NCBI GenBank assembly: GCA_900466605.1
Contig: UBMU01000013.1
Span: forward strand, 62,001-126,000
DNA from: Hyphomicrobiales bacterium
GTDB lineage: Bacteria > Pseudomonadota > Alphaproteobacteria > Rhizobiales > Rhizobiaceae
Reading direction: 5' to 3'
DNA length: 64,000 bases
Shown here: positions 45,384-55,400 of the stretch, piece after piece
How the letters are laid out: each line of letters starts with the position of its first letter
How positions within the stretch are numbered: position 1 is the first letter of the stretch
Translations under genes and position numbers: made by a program
The notes under the pieces: model-generated
Told to the model about the DNA's origin: nothing
What the model saw: only the letters and a program-made list of their open reading frames with translations
The model's database searches: none

Positions 45384-46075
45384 AGCGCGCTTTTAGCCTG
45401 CTTTCCGTGCTGGCCTTTGGCGTCATCTTTGCTGTTGTTCTCAGCGGCTATGGCGAGCGCCACACGGTTTCTGCGCTGGCAATGTACTATCTGAATGAAG
45501 TGCCCGCCGATCTTGGTGCGCCAAATGTCGTGACGGGGATTCTCATTACTTTTCGCGGGTTCGATACTCTCGGCGAAGTTGCCGTACTTTTCATGGTTGC
45601 GGCAAGTGTTGGCCTACTGCTTGCCCGTGAAGAGGGGGAGAAGGCACCCTCTCGCCCCCTTCCTTCCGATGATCACGGTCCGAGCGAACTGGTGCGCAAT
45701 GGTGCAGAAGTGGTCCTTCCACTGATCTTCCTTTTTGGCGCGTATGTCATCATGAATGGTCACCTGTCGGCCGGCGGTGGCTTTCAGGGCGGCGCCGTCG
45801 TTGCATCGGGTGTCATGCTCCTCATGCTTGCTTATCCCTTCGGGTCGATCAACCACGGTTTTCTCAGTACAACGGAATCGCTTGCGGGTGTGTTCTATGT
45901 TCTGATCGGCATCGCCGGCATGGTCTTCGGCAACGGTTTTCTCGACAGCCACATTCTTCCGCGCGGTAATTTCGGCACGCTCCTAAGTGCCGGCGCCATA
46001 CCGTTGATATCAGCACTGCTGGGCATCAAGGTCGGTGCGGAACTGAGTGTCATTATCGACCGGTTTCGCAGCTAG
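45380..46075 (+). CDS. Fused MbhE-MnhB subunit (MrpA tail joined to MrpB)
   Basis: 231 residues. The N-terminal ~85 residues match the MbhE module normally at the end of MrpA (PNVVTGILITFRGFDTLGEV, AVLFMVAASVGLLLA). A polar linker leads to a MnhB/MrpB domain (VVLPLIFLFGAYVIMNGHLS, AGGGFQGGAVVASGVMLLML). In the best-known Mrp operons these are in two different proteins. Inner-membrane subunit. Confidence 0.87.
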   Translation: MKRAFSLLSVLAFGVIFAVVLSGYGERHTVSALAMYYLNEVPADLGAPNVVTGILITFRGFDTLGEVAVLFMVAASVGLLLAREEGEKAPSRPLPSDDHGPSELVRNGAEVVLPLIFLFGAYVIMNGHLSAGGGFQGGAVVASGVMLLMLAYPFGSINHGFLSTTESLAGVFYVLIGIAGMVFGNGFLDSHILPRGNFGTLLSAGAIPLISALLGIKVGAELSVIIDRFRS

Positions 46076-46091
46076 ACGAGTTGGGAACGCC

Positions 46092-46460
46092 ATGGGGTTG
46101 CCGATATCACACATCCTTATGACTACGGGATTTCTTCTCATCCTCATCGGATTTTGGGGGATGCTGAGGCATCGTAACATCCTTCGCATGATCATCGGCT
46201 TCTCGCTAATCGATACCGGGATGCACATCGTCCTGGTGGCAACCGGTTATGTCACGGGTGGAACGGCACCGATTATCGACGAGGCGCTCAGCGCCGGAGA
46301 CGCTGCCACGCGTGCTGTCGATCCAATCCCGGCGGCACTCGTTGTAACAGCCATCGTCATCGGCTTTTCGGTGACCGCAATCATGCTTTCCTTCGCGATC
46401 CGCCTACACGCTGTCAGAAAAACACTTTCAATCGACGCGCTGACGGAGTCCAAATGGTAG
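46092..46460 (+). CDS. Mrp/Pha-type antiporter subunit C (NuoK-like)
   Basis: About 122 residues from ATG 46092. NuoK/MrpC fold with three helices: LILIGFWGMLRHRNILRMII, GFSLIDTGMHIVLVATGYVT, IPAALVVTAIVIGFSVTAIM. Its conserved buried acidic and polar residues are part of the proton or cation path. The 3' end overlaps the next gene by 7 bp. Confidence 0.92.
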   Translation: MGLPISHILMTTGFLLILIGFWGMLRHRNILRMIIGFSLIDTGMHIVLVATGYVTGGTAPIIDEALSAGDAATRAVDPIPAALVVTAIVIGFSVTAIMLSFAIRLHAVRKTLSIDALTESKW

Positions 46461-49400
46461 AGAGTCTGCTCCAGCCGCTGAACATCTTCTTGCTCGGCCT
46501 TGGTGGTGGATTTCTCATTCCACTGCTCTACCGCATCGCCAGGCCGTTGCCGGCAGCAGGCTTTGTTGTGGCACTTCTGGGAATGACGCTCATTTCCTGT
46601 GTTTGTCTTTGGCGTATCCACAATGGCGCGCCGACCTTCGAGATCCTGACAGCCGGCAGTTTGCCACCGTTCTCGATCAATTTGCGGTTCGGTGCGTGGG
46701 AGGGCTTTTTCTCCGTCTGCGTCAATGTCGTAGCCCTCCTCGGCGCCTGGCATCTTTGGGAGCGGCTGCGCTCAAATTATTCGGCACTTCTGCTCTACCT
46801 GATCCTGATCATGGGCATCAACGGGATGGTGATGACCCGCGACCTCTTCAACCAGTTCGTGTTCCTGGAGATCATGTCCATCGGGACCTACGGGCTTCTC
46901 GGACTGAAGCGGACCCCCGCAGCGCTTGCCGCCAGTTTCAAGTACATCATGGCTACGGTACTGGCCTCGTCGTTCTTTCTTCTCGGTGCCGGGCTTCTCT
47001 ATCATGTGACCGGCACACTCAACATTGACGATATGATTGCCAATCGGGCGGCGATCACGGGTCCGATAGGGACAACCGCGTTGCTCTTCTTGCTCGCCTG
47101 TCTCGTGCTGGAACTAAAACCTTTCCCTGCCAACGGATGGGGGCTCGACGTTTACGAGACGGCCGACAGCGGTTTAGCGGCATTGTCGTCAGTCGGGGTG
47201 TCAGCCGGCGTCTTCTTCGCTCTCTTCAAGCTGCTGCCCCTGTTTGCTGACCAATTGGGCATTATTGCCGCAGCGGGAGGCATAACCTTCCTCTTCTCCA
47301 ATCTAGTCGGACTTCGGCAGACAAGCGTTCAACGAATGCTTGGATACTCCTCCATTGCACAGATGGGTCTCCTGACACTGGCGCTGGCGCTACTTCATCA
47401 CCTCGAAGCCGAGGAGTCGTTGCCTCTGGTTGTGGGAGGGCTTTTCGTCAATCATCTACTGGCCAAGGCAGGTCTTTTTTGGCTTGCTGGCATCGTCGAG
47501 CGCACTGAAGTCAGCGAGTGGTCCGATATCGCGGGCAATCGTCTTTTGCTTTCGATCCTCGCCGTTTTTCTAGTTGCCATTTCAGGATTGCCTCCATTCC
47601 CAGGGTTCTGGGCAAAATGGGAGCTCATTATGCAGGCAGCAGCAGGCGAACGATCGATCTGGATCGCGGTCATCCTTTTAGGATCGCTGCTAGAGGCAGC
47701 CTACATGTTCAGCTGGTTCAAGCTGGCGACGCGCTTTCCATCGAGCGAGCCCGGCATCCAGTCTGTTGCAGCCATCCCTGGCTTCCCAACCCCTGCCCCG
47801 ATCAGGCTCGTTCCGGTGTTGGCCGTCGCAGTTTTATTGTTTGTGGGGGGCTACGTGGCAGCGACATTTGCAGGCGCAATGTCATTGTGGCTTGTGACCC
47901 CTCTTTGCGTCGGGGGCGTGCTTTATCTCCTCGAGGGCCTTCCCGGCCGGGTCAAGTGCGTTTTGATGCTCGCGGCAGTGGTGGTTGTCGGACCGCTTAT
48001 TTCGGCCGATCTTGTGGGGTTGCCGAGATTATTCGCCGTACTTCTTCTTTCCGGCGCGTTGGTGGTTGCCATTGCCAGCCTCTATCGCATCGATCCGCGC
48101 CGGGGCTTTTATCCATTGATGGCGATCCTGATTTTGTCGATCGCCAGTCTGCTACGCGCCACCACGAGCCTGGAGTTTTTCTTCCATTGGGAAATCATCA
48201 CCCTCTCCTCCTACTTCCTAATCGCCCAGCGGCCCGGTGCTCACCCCTACGTGCTGCAGTTCCTGCTTTTTTCCCTGGTATCGGCCTTTTGCCTGCTTGC
48301 GGGTTTTGGCGTTGCAACAAATGCCAACGGCACCACGACACTTTCGGCATTCGCCACTGCCGGCCCTGATGCGGCACGTGGATTTATGCTCCTCGCAGTC
48401 GGCTTTCTGATCAAGGCCGGGGCGGTTGGCGTCCATGTATGGCTACCCGGCGCCTATGCCGAGGCAGACGATGACCTTTCAGCGATGCTATCAGCGGTTA
48501 TCAGCAAGGTGGCGATATTCGGATTGTTTATGGTGACGTACCTCGCCATTCGCTCCGACGTCGGGCTCGAAATGGCGCATGTGATGGGCTGGATCGGACT
48601 TCTCACGACCATAGCCGGCGCTGTGATGGCTTTCCAGCAAACCGATCTGAAACGAATGCTCGGCTATTCGAGCATGAGCCAGATCGGTTATATCATCACT
48701 GCGATTGCGTTGATGAGCCATCTCGGTTGGGTGACAGCCTTCTACCTCGTTGCCAACCACCTGATGGTCAAAGGCATCCTGTTTCTTGCAGCCGCCGCCG
48801 TCATCCTGCGCACAGGTACCAGGTCGTTCGATGAAACCGGGGGACTGGCCAGAATGATGCCTCTCACGTTTGCTTGCGTGGTTGTTGCGCTCGTCTCGAT
48901 GTCTGGTCTGCCGCCGCTTGCCGGGTTCGGGGGCAAATGGCTGCTTTTGAGCGCCATGATGGACAGGGGTTGGTATGGTCTTGCAATCGTTGCCGTTCTC
49001 GCGACCTTCATGGGCTTTCTATACATGTTTCGGTTTGGCTACTCGATCTTCCTTGGTCCGCAAAGGCCAACAGCTGGCCTTGCGGTGGAGGCGCCAATAG
49101 CTCTCTTGATACCGCAGTTCGTTCTGGTGCTCTCTATTGTCTTGCTTTCGTTCTTTCCGAAGTTGGTTATGGATCCGGTATCTGCCGCCATCGATCCCTA
49201 TTTCGCCTCAACACTGGTCTGGCAGGGCATGTCGCTTGAGACCATCTATGGCTACTGGAATCCTATCCCTGTCATGGCGGTCACCGTCGCGATCACGGCG
49301 GTCTTCGTTGTGGCGTTCATGCTGCTCTATCGAACTGGGCGCGAGCGCTCCATTCCCGTCAGTGCGACTCATTTTTACGCCTTTTATCGATCGGTATTTG

Positions 49401-49579
49401 CGCCACTCGTCACCCCTATTGCAAATTCCGTCTGGGATGGCCTCTGCAATCTGACGACGAGCGGGGCAGAAATGGTACGAAAGATCTATACGGGTAACGG
49501 CCAGACATACGCGCTTTACGTACTATACTATGTAATCGCCATTTACCTATTGGGTACCCTGAGGCTTGTCCCGGCCTGA
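46454..49579 (+). CDS. Double NuoL/M/N-type antiporter subunit (fused MrpD-like proteins)
   Basis: 1041 residues: two complete proton-antiporter domains in tandem. Unit one (about 1-490) has FVFLEIMSIGTYGLLGLKRT, ELKPFPANGWGLDVYETADS and SVQRMLGYSSIAQMGLLTLA. Unit two (about 530-1000) has EFFFHWEIITLSSYFLIAQR, FLIKAGAVGVHVWLPGAYAE and DLKRMLGYSSMSQIGYIITA. The lysines and acidic residues of the antiporter path appear in both. About 28 hydrophobic segments. Typical MrpD is ~500 residues and MrpA ~800-1000, so this fusion may supply both antiporter units of the complex. Last gene of the operon; no frameshift seen. Confidence 0.9.
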   Translation: MVESLLQPLNIFLLGLGGGFLIPLLYRIARPLPAAGFVVALLGMTLISCVCLWRIHNGAPTFEILTAGSLPPFSINLRFGAWEGFFSVCVNVVALLGAWHLWERLRSNYSALLLYLILIMGINGMVMTRDLFNQFVFLEIMSIGTYGLLGLKRTPAALAASFKYIMATVLASSFFLLGAGLLYHVTGTLNIDDMIANRAAITGPIGTTALLFLLACLVLELKPFPANGWGLDVYETADSGLAALSSVGVSAGVFFALFKLLPLFADQLGIIAAAGGITFLFSNLVGLRQTSVQRMLGYSSIAQMGLLTLALALLHHLEAEESLPLVVGGLFVNHLLAKAGLFWLAGIVERTEVSEWSDIAGNRLLLSILAVFLVAISGLPPFPGFWAKWELIMQAAAGERSIWIAVILLGSLLEAAYMFSWFKLATRFPSSEPGIQSVAAIPGFPTPAPIRLVPVLAVAVLLFVGGYVAATFAGAMSLWLVTPLCVGGVLYLLEGLPGRVKCVLMLAAVVVVGPLISADLVGLPRLFAVLLLSGALVVAIASLYRIDPRRGFYPLMAILILSIASLLRATTSLEFFFHWEIITLSSYFLIAQRPGAHPYVLQFLLFSLVSAFCLLAGFGVATNANGTTTLSAFATAGPDAARGFMLLAVGFLIKAGAVGVHVWLPGAYAEADDDLSAMLSAVISKVAIFGLFMVTYLAIRSDVGLEMAHVMGWIGLLTTIAGAVMAFQQTDLKRMLGYSSMSQIGYIITAIALMSHLGWVTAFYLVANHLMVKGILFLAAAAVILRTGTRSFDETGGLARMMPLTFACVVVALVSMSGLPPLAGFGGKWLLLSAMMDRGWYGLAIVAVLATFMGFLYMFRFGYSIFLGPQRPTAGLAVEAPIALLIPQFVLVLSIVLLSFFPKLVMDPVSAAIDPYFASTLVWQGMSLETIYGYWNPIPVMAVTVAITAVFVVAFMLLYRTGRERSIPVSATHFYAFYRSVFAPLVTPIANSVWDGLCNLTTSGAEMVRKIYTGNGQTYALYVLYYVIAIYLLGTLRLVPA

Positions 49580-49619
49580 TGTGCCAGCTGGAAAGCAATC
49601 GGGCGCACTGTAAAAGCCA

Positions 49620-50771
49620 CTATTGGCTGGCGGCTGCCTGTGCGATCCCCCCCAAAATGCGGCTTGGAAGAAATATGATAAGTGATGCGGCTCCCTCGAT
49701 TACCGACGCGCCGTCGGCGAGCATTGTCTGGCCTGCAGGAGCTTGGTCTTCTCTGAGTATGCTGCGCATCAAGGCATCATTGTTGACGACATCCATCAGG
49801 GTCGGTGAACTGGCAAAGACACTGTGCCTGCCACCATCTATGTCAGACACATCGATCACCGCGATCTCTCGCTGTTGAAGAACAGCGACCTCCGAGCCAC
49901 TGCCTACACGCGGGTGGCCGCCCGCCAATCGTCGGGAAAAACCCAGCGCGCGATCGCGCCGTGAGACGATGATTGTAAATGGTCGCGGGATATCACCGAT
50001 GTCGTCAAGCTGACTTAAGAACACGTCCACATCGATATCGGGTGCTGCGAGGACCACGCCACCCAGGCGTTTCAGGGTACCGGTGCGTCCTCTAAGAGCC
50101 AGGTCACGCAAGGCTTCAGTGACAACGTAGGCGCCCATGGAATGACCAACTACAATGATTCTGGTGGCATTGGTCTCTGCCGCGATCTCGATTGTCTCGG
50201 CAAGTCCGCGCCTGCCAACAAGGGCACTGTCTCGATCAAATACGTAGAGCGGAATAGAAGCTCCCGACGGCCATGCGTAATGCAGCGACACCGACTTGAT
50301 ATTGTAGTCGTAGCTGATCTGAGCGTTGCGAAAAACGCTGTCGGCGAAGTTGTTGTTGTATCCATGGACGAAGATGAAGATCTCACGATTTTCCGGCGCC
50401 CGCTTCGACAACGCGACATTTAGTTGCCGAATGAAATCCTGCCGCCCTGCAATCGGTTGATAGGTTCTCGCCGAAAAGTGTCTGCCGGGATCAGGAATTC
50501 GCCCGCTTTTCTCGACACGGCCAGGGACATGGTTTTGCGGAATGCCGATATCGAGTTTCGCAAAATTCAATGTCTTCGATCGCTCTGCAGAGTATGGCAG
50601 GGAGAGATTGCCGGATCGGGCGCGTGTGGTTGCGACGTAAATGGGAACGATTGCGCGCGGTTCTGCTCCCGAGGATGACGTTGTAGGAAGCCCAAGGACC
50701 GCGCGTGGCCCTCCACAACCAACCAGAGCCAACAGAATGATGAAAACGACGGACAATCGGATTGAGGACAC
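49620..50771 (-). CDS. DUF900-family alpha/beta hydrolase lipoprotein
   Basis: 383 residues. Lipoprotein signal with lipobox ALVGC (Cys19), so probably anchored in the envelope. The alpha/beta-hydrolase core shows the oxyanion region FIFVHGYNNNFADS, the nucleophile elbow VVGHSMGAYVV with catalytic Ser, a late Asp (IDVDVFL or IDVSDIDGG) and His (GRHSVFA). DUF900 proteins are uncharacterised esterase/lipase-like enzymes common in rhizobia. Convergent with the antiporter operon, 40 bp apart. Substrate unknown. Confidence 0.9.
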   Translation of the reverse strand: MSSIRLSVVFIILLALVGCGGPRAVLGLPTTSSSGAEPRAIVPIYVATTRARSGNLSLPYSAERSKTLNFAKLDIGIPQNHVPGRVEKSGRIPDPGRHFSARTYQPIAGRQDFIRQLNVALSKRAPENREIFIFVHGYNNNFADSVFRNAQISYDYNIKSVSLHYAWPSGASIPLYVFDRDSALVGRRGLAETIEIAAETNATRIIVVGHSMGAYVVTEALRDLALRGRTGTLKRLGGVVLAAPDIDVDVFLSQLDDIGDIPRPFTIIVSRRDRALGFSRRLAGGHPRVGSGSEVAVLQQREIAVIDVSDIDGGRHSVFASSPTLMDVVNNDALMRSILREDQAPAGQTMLADGASVIEGAASLIIFLPSRILGGIAQAAASQ

Positions 50772-51352
50772 AGGCTCGACCTAATTCCATGGCAAGCGAT
50801 TCAAATCAGTCAATATGAGACAATCGGTTCTGATCTCTCGCCACGGCACAGCCAGGGCGAGCATCTCTCCGTTCTAAGCTATCCGCCGCCGGTGCGGTAG
50901 ATAGATTTCAGCGATATCAGCAGTATTCAGATTTTCGTGTCGTTCAGGCGACAGAATAATGACGAACATCTTTCACCTTGAAGCATCCACAAAGCGTCGG
51001 CCCACCAAAATCTGGACTGAAGGCATGTTTGCGGGATTCTATGCTGATCACTTCACTTCTCGAACCGCTCTATAGTTCCTAAGAAAAGGCACTCCGTCCC
51101 TCAGGGAGCGGAGATTGCGTAAGCCGAGCCGGGCACTAAGGGAGCACTGCCACTTGAGTCTATACTCAGGATCTCAACAGTTGGCTTTGGTCACTGGCAT
51201 TCGTTTGACGGGTGAAAGGCACATATTTTCTCTAGCCCGGGATGCCGCTGGCAAGGCTAGCTGCGTTAATCTCATTGAACCTAAATCATTTTTACAGCTG
51301 TCAGCGCGTGAAACGACGTCATCGCGCCGGTAGGTAGTCGGGAGAACCGCCC
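50772..51352. other. Intergenic region upstream of the RND operon
   Basis: No gene supported; a 72-residue plus-strand frame at 51115-51333 is unconvincing. Contains repeat copy C (51028-51055) and the probable RND promoter on the right. Confidence 0.4.
51028..51055. repeat. Dispersed short repeat, copy C
   Basis: Core GCGGGATTCTATGCTGATCA, one core mismatch from copy A. About 20 bp to the right both A and C show CTATAG (ACACTATAG, GCTCTATAG), so similarity may extend beyond the core. Confidence 0.5.
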
Positions 51353-52459
51353 ATGAAAACGCATCTGGCTGCTTCGAATTCCCGCGCGATACTTGGCGTA
51401 ACGGCCGCCCTACTGGCAGCCTTTTTCCTAAGCGGTTGCCGAGATGAGGAAGAGGCAAAAGAGCGCCCGCCAAGGCCGGTTAGAACGATGGCGGTTTCGT
51501 TCAATCCCGAGGACACCTATGGGTCCCTCGTTGGTGAGATCCGTCCACGCACCGAAACCAGCTTCAGCTTCAGGCAGGGTGGCGAGATTCGCGAGCGCGA
51601 CGTCGAGGTCGGTGACCTCGTGGAAGTAGGAACTGTCCTCGCCCGTCTTGATGCAGAAGATGCACAGGATGCGATACGAAAGGCTGAGGCAAATCTCTTT
51701 GCGGCCCAGGCCCAATCTCAGAACGCAGAGACAGAGCGTGCCCGCCAGCAGCAACTATACCCACGCACGTCCACCCGCCAAGCCTTCGATGCCGCCACCG
51801 CCCAGGCGAGTATGGCACAGGCTGGTGTCGACGCTGCCCAAGCTGGTCTGCGGATCGCACAGACCAATCTCGACAACCGCGTCCTGAAGGCAAATGCCGC
51901 GGGGGTCGTGACCGCGGTCGGAGGAGAGGTCGGACAAGTCGTCGGCGGCGGGCAAATGGTGGTGCGCGTTGCACAGCTTGGTACACGTGATGCCGTCTTT
52001 CAGGTTCCCGAAGCCACGATCCAGACGACGGGAGGCGATGCAAGGGTTGACGTACAGCTCCTTAGCAATCCCAGCATCAAGGCAACAGGAACGGTCCGAG
52101 AGATTTCGCCGACCGCTGATCCGATCACACGCAACTTTACTGTTCGTGTCGGGCTAGATACCGCGCCTGAGGAATTCCGGTTCGGAAGTGCCGTGCGCGG
52201 TACAATTCGCCTTTCCGGCGAGCCGGCGGCGCGGTTACCGATTACCGCCCTGTTTAGCGAGGGGAACCAGAGCGCCGTGTGGGTCGTGGATGCTGCAAGC
52301 AAGACGACAAAGCTCGTGCCTGTCGAGGTGCATCGCTTCGACACCAAGGATTTTCTGGTGACCAAGGGACTTTCAAGCGGAGACAACGTGGTGGTTGCCG
52401 GTGTGCAGCAGCTGCGTCCCGGCATGCCTGTTCGCTTGCTCGAAGGAAGCGTGGAATGA
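51353..52459 (+). CDS. RND efflux periplasmic adaptor lipoprotein
   Basis: 368 residues. Signal and lipobox FFLSGC (lipidated Cys at about 29). Membrane-fusion protein of the HlyD/RND type: lipoyl half-motifs (GEIRERDVEVGDLVEVGTVL, VLKANAAGVVTAVGGEVGQV), alpha-helical hairpin (about 105-175), beta-barrel and membrane-proximal domains. Links the inner-membrane pump to an outer-membrane channel. Starts 4 bp-coupled with the pump gene (ATGA). No TolC-type gene in the window. Confidence 0.93.
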   Translation: MKTHLAASNSRAILGVTAALLAAFFLSGCRDEEEAKERPPRPVRTMAVSFNPEDTYGSLVGEIRPRTETSFSFRQGGEIRERDVEVGDLVEVGTVLARLDAEDAQDAIRKAEANLFAAQAQSQNAETERARQQQLYPRTSTRQAFDAATAQASMAQAGVDAAQAGLRIAQTNLDNRVLKANAAGVVTAVGGEVGQVVGGGQMVVRVAQLGTRDAVFQVPEATIQTTGGDARVDVQLLSNPSIKATGTVREISPTADPITRNFTVRVGLDTAPEEFRFGSAVRGTIRLSGEPAARLPITALFSEGNQSAVWVVDAASKTTKLVPVEVHRFDTKDFLVTKGLSSGDNVVVAGVQQLRPGMPVRLLEGSVE

Positions 52460-55400
52460 ACGAAGGCTTCAACCTATCGGGCTGGGCAATCCAGCGAAAG
52501 AGCCTAGTCCTGTTTTTGGTGGTTCTAAGCGCGCTTGCGGGCATCATTGCCTACATCAATCTGGGCCGCGATGAAGACCCGGAGTTTACCTTCAAGACAA
52601 TGATCGTATCCGCAGGATGGCCGGGCGGAACAATCGAGCAGACCACCGACCAGATTACCGACCGTCTTGAAAGAACGCTCGAAGAGGTGCCTCATCTTGA
52701 CAGTCTGCGCAGCCTGACGACAGCCGGACAATCGATCGTTTATGTCACGCTCGACGATTCCACGCCGCCCGATAAAGTCGGAGAATCCTGGTACCAGGCC
52801 CGCAAGAAGGTCGGAGACATGGTATCGACGCTACCAGCTGGCGTGCGTGGACCTTTCTTCAATGACGACTTTGGCGACACCTTTGGCATTATCTATGGCT
52901 TTACATCCGACGGCTTTAGCGATCGCGAAGTCCGCGACTGGGCCTACGAAGCGCGCACGCGCCTGCTCAAGATCGACAACATCGGGAAAGTTCAGCTTAT
53001 CGGGACCCAGGACGAAACGATCTATATCGAATTTTCGACTGAGCGGCTGGCAAGCTTGGGCCTTAGTGCTGCAACGGTGATCGGCACCATACAGGCGCAG
53101 AACGCTGTCCTGCCTGCTGGTCTCATCACCACGGCGCAGGATCGGACCATTCTTCAGGTCTCTGGCAGTCTTGCCGACGAGGCAACCCTGCGCCAACTCA
53201 ACATTCCAACCGCATCCGGCTTCGTGCGCCTGGGCGATATTGCAAGTGTAGTGCGTGGAACGGTGGATCCACCGCAGCCTCGATTCCGCGTCAAAGGCAA
53301 GCCGGCCATCGGCATCGCTATCTCGATGGCTTCAGGGGGAGACATTCTCCAACTTGGCCAGAATATCGAAGCGACGATGCAAGGGCTTGAGGACGACCTG
53401 CCGATTGGTATCAACCTTACACACGTCGCCAGCCAACCTGCGGTCGTCAAGACAGCAATTCGCGGTTTCACGACCTCGCTCGGCCAAGCAGTCGTCATTG
53501 TTCTTGGCGTGAGCTTCCTGGCTCTTGGACTGCGAGCCGGTATCGCGGTTGCTGTTTCGATCCCGCTCGTTCTTGCCCTGACCTTCCTCTTCATGGACGT
53601 AACAGGCATCGCTTTGCAGCGCGTCTCGCTTGGAGCATTGATCATTGCGCTCACTTTGATGATCGACGACACGATGGTGACCGTCGAGACAATGATGGCA
53701 AAGCTCGAGCAGGGCTATGAGAGGATTCAAGCGGCGTCTCATGCCTATACCTCGACCGCTTTTCCGATGTTGGCCGGGACGCTGGTGACGATTGCGGGCT
53801 TCATTCCCGTCGGCTTTGCAAGTAGCTCCTCGGGTGAGTATGCGCGATCCCTGTTTCTGGTGATCGGCTTTGCGCTCATCGTGTCCTGGCTGGTGGCGGT
53901 GTTGCTGACACCGATCGTTGGTCTTGCCGTCCTGAAATCAGGCGCTGCAACGGGGCCGAAAGAGGATGGGGCACTTATCCGCGGTTTCAAGAATCTCCTT
54001 TATGCCTGCATGCGAATGCGCCTCTTGGTCGTGCTTGCCACCGCAGCTTTGTTTGTGGCTGCCCTCCTTGGCTCATCAGCTATGAAGCGCCAGTTCTTTC
54101 CCGCCTCTGACAGGCCAGAACTTATCTTGCAACTGACCCTGCCACAGAGCGCGTCGCAAGAGGCAACCGCTGTCGAGGTCTCGAAAGCAGAAGAGGTTCT
54201 TGCCGCCGACGAGGACGTGGCCGACTGGAGTTTTTATATCGGCTCGGATCCTGTTCGCTTCTATTTGTCGATGGACCTGCAAGCTCCAGCCCCCTCTCGC
54301 GCCCAGGCGGTGGTGATCGCCAAGAGCGTTGGCGCACGTGAGGCGCTGCAGGCACGTCTGCAAAAGGCGCTCGACGAAAAACTGCCCGACATCATCGTTA
54401 GGGTCTCGCCACTCGAAATGGGTCCACCAGTCGGCTGGCCGGTCCAGTACCGTGTCAGCGGACCCGATATCCCGGGCGTCAGAAATGTCGCCTGGCAAGT
54501 TGCCGACGCCATCAGCAAGGTCCCAGGTGTTGTTCAGCCGAACCTCGACTGGAATGAACCGGTACGAAAAATTGTCATCAATGTAGACCAGGATCGAGCG
54601 AGACTGGTTGGCCTCAACTCCTCAGTGATCGCCCAGACGCTTTTTGCCACCGCATCGGGAATTCCAATCACGCAGGTTCGCGACTCGATCTACCTCGTGA
54701 ATGTTGTGGCACGAGCCACCGCCGATGAGCGCGTCGATATCAGTACCATTCGCACCCTGCAGATTCCCGTCGGTGCCAACAATACAGTGCCGTTATCGAG
54801 CATAGCCACGGTCGAATATCAGACGACGCAACCCGTGATCTGGCGTCGCGATGGCGCCACCACCATCACTGTTCAGGCAGATACGGCCGAGGGCGTATTA
54901 GCGGCCGGCGTTGTCGAGGCTGCCTCAGCCAAGATCGATGAGCTTCGCAATGCCAACCCGCGTTACCAGATTGAGGTGGGTGGTGCTGTCGAAGGGGCAG
55001 AAGAGGGGTTGGCTTCCGTTGTCGAGATGCTTCCGGTAATGGCAATCATCATCCTGATTGTTCTCATGTTCCAGCTGCAAAGCGTACAGCGTCTCCTCCT
55101 CGTCGTCAGCGTCGTGCCATTGGGGTTGATCGGTGTTGTACTGATCATGCTGATAACCAACACGCCTGTCGGTTTCATCGCCGTGTTGGGAATGATTGCG
55201 CTCATTGGCATGATTACGCGAAACTCCGTGGTGCTGATCGACCAGATCGACCTTGCCATTGAAGAAAAGGGCCGGACATGGGGGAGCGTCATAGATGTTA
55301 CTGCACAGCGTCTGCGACCCGTCTTTCTGACCGCGGGATCAACCGTACTCGGTATGCTACCGATCATTCGTGACCCCTTCTGGTCTCCGCTTGCCTTTAC

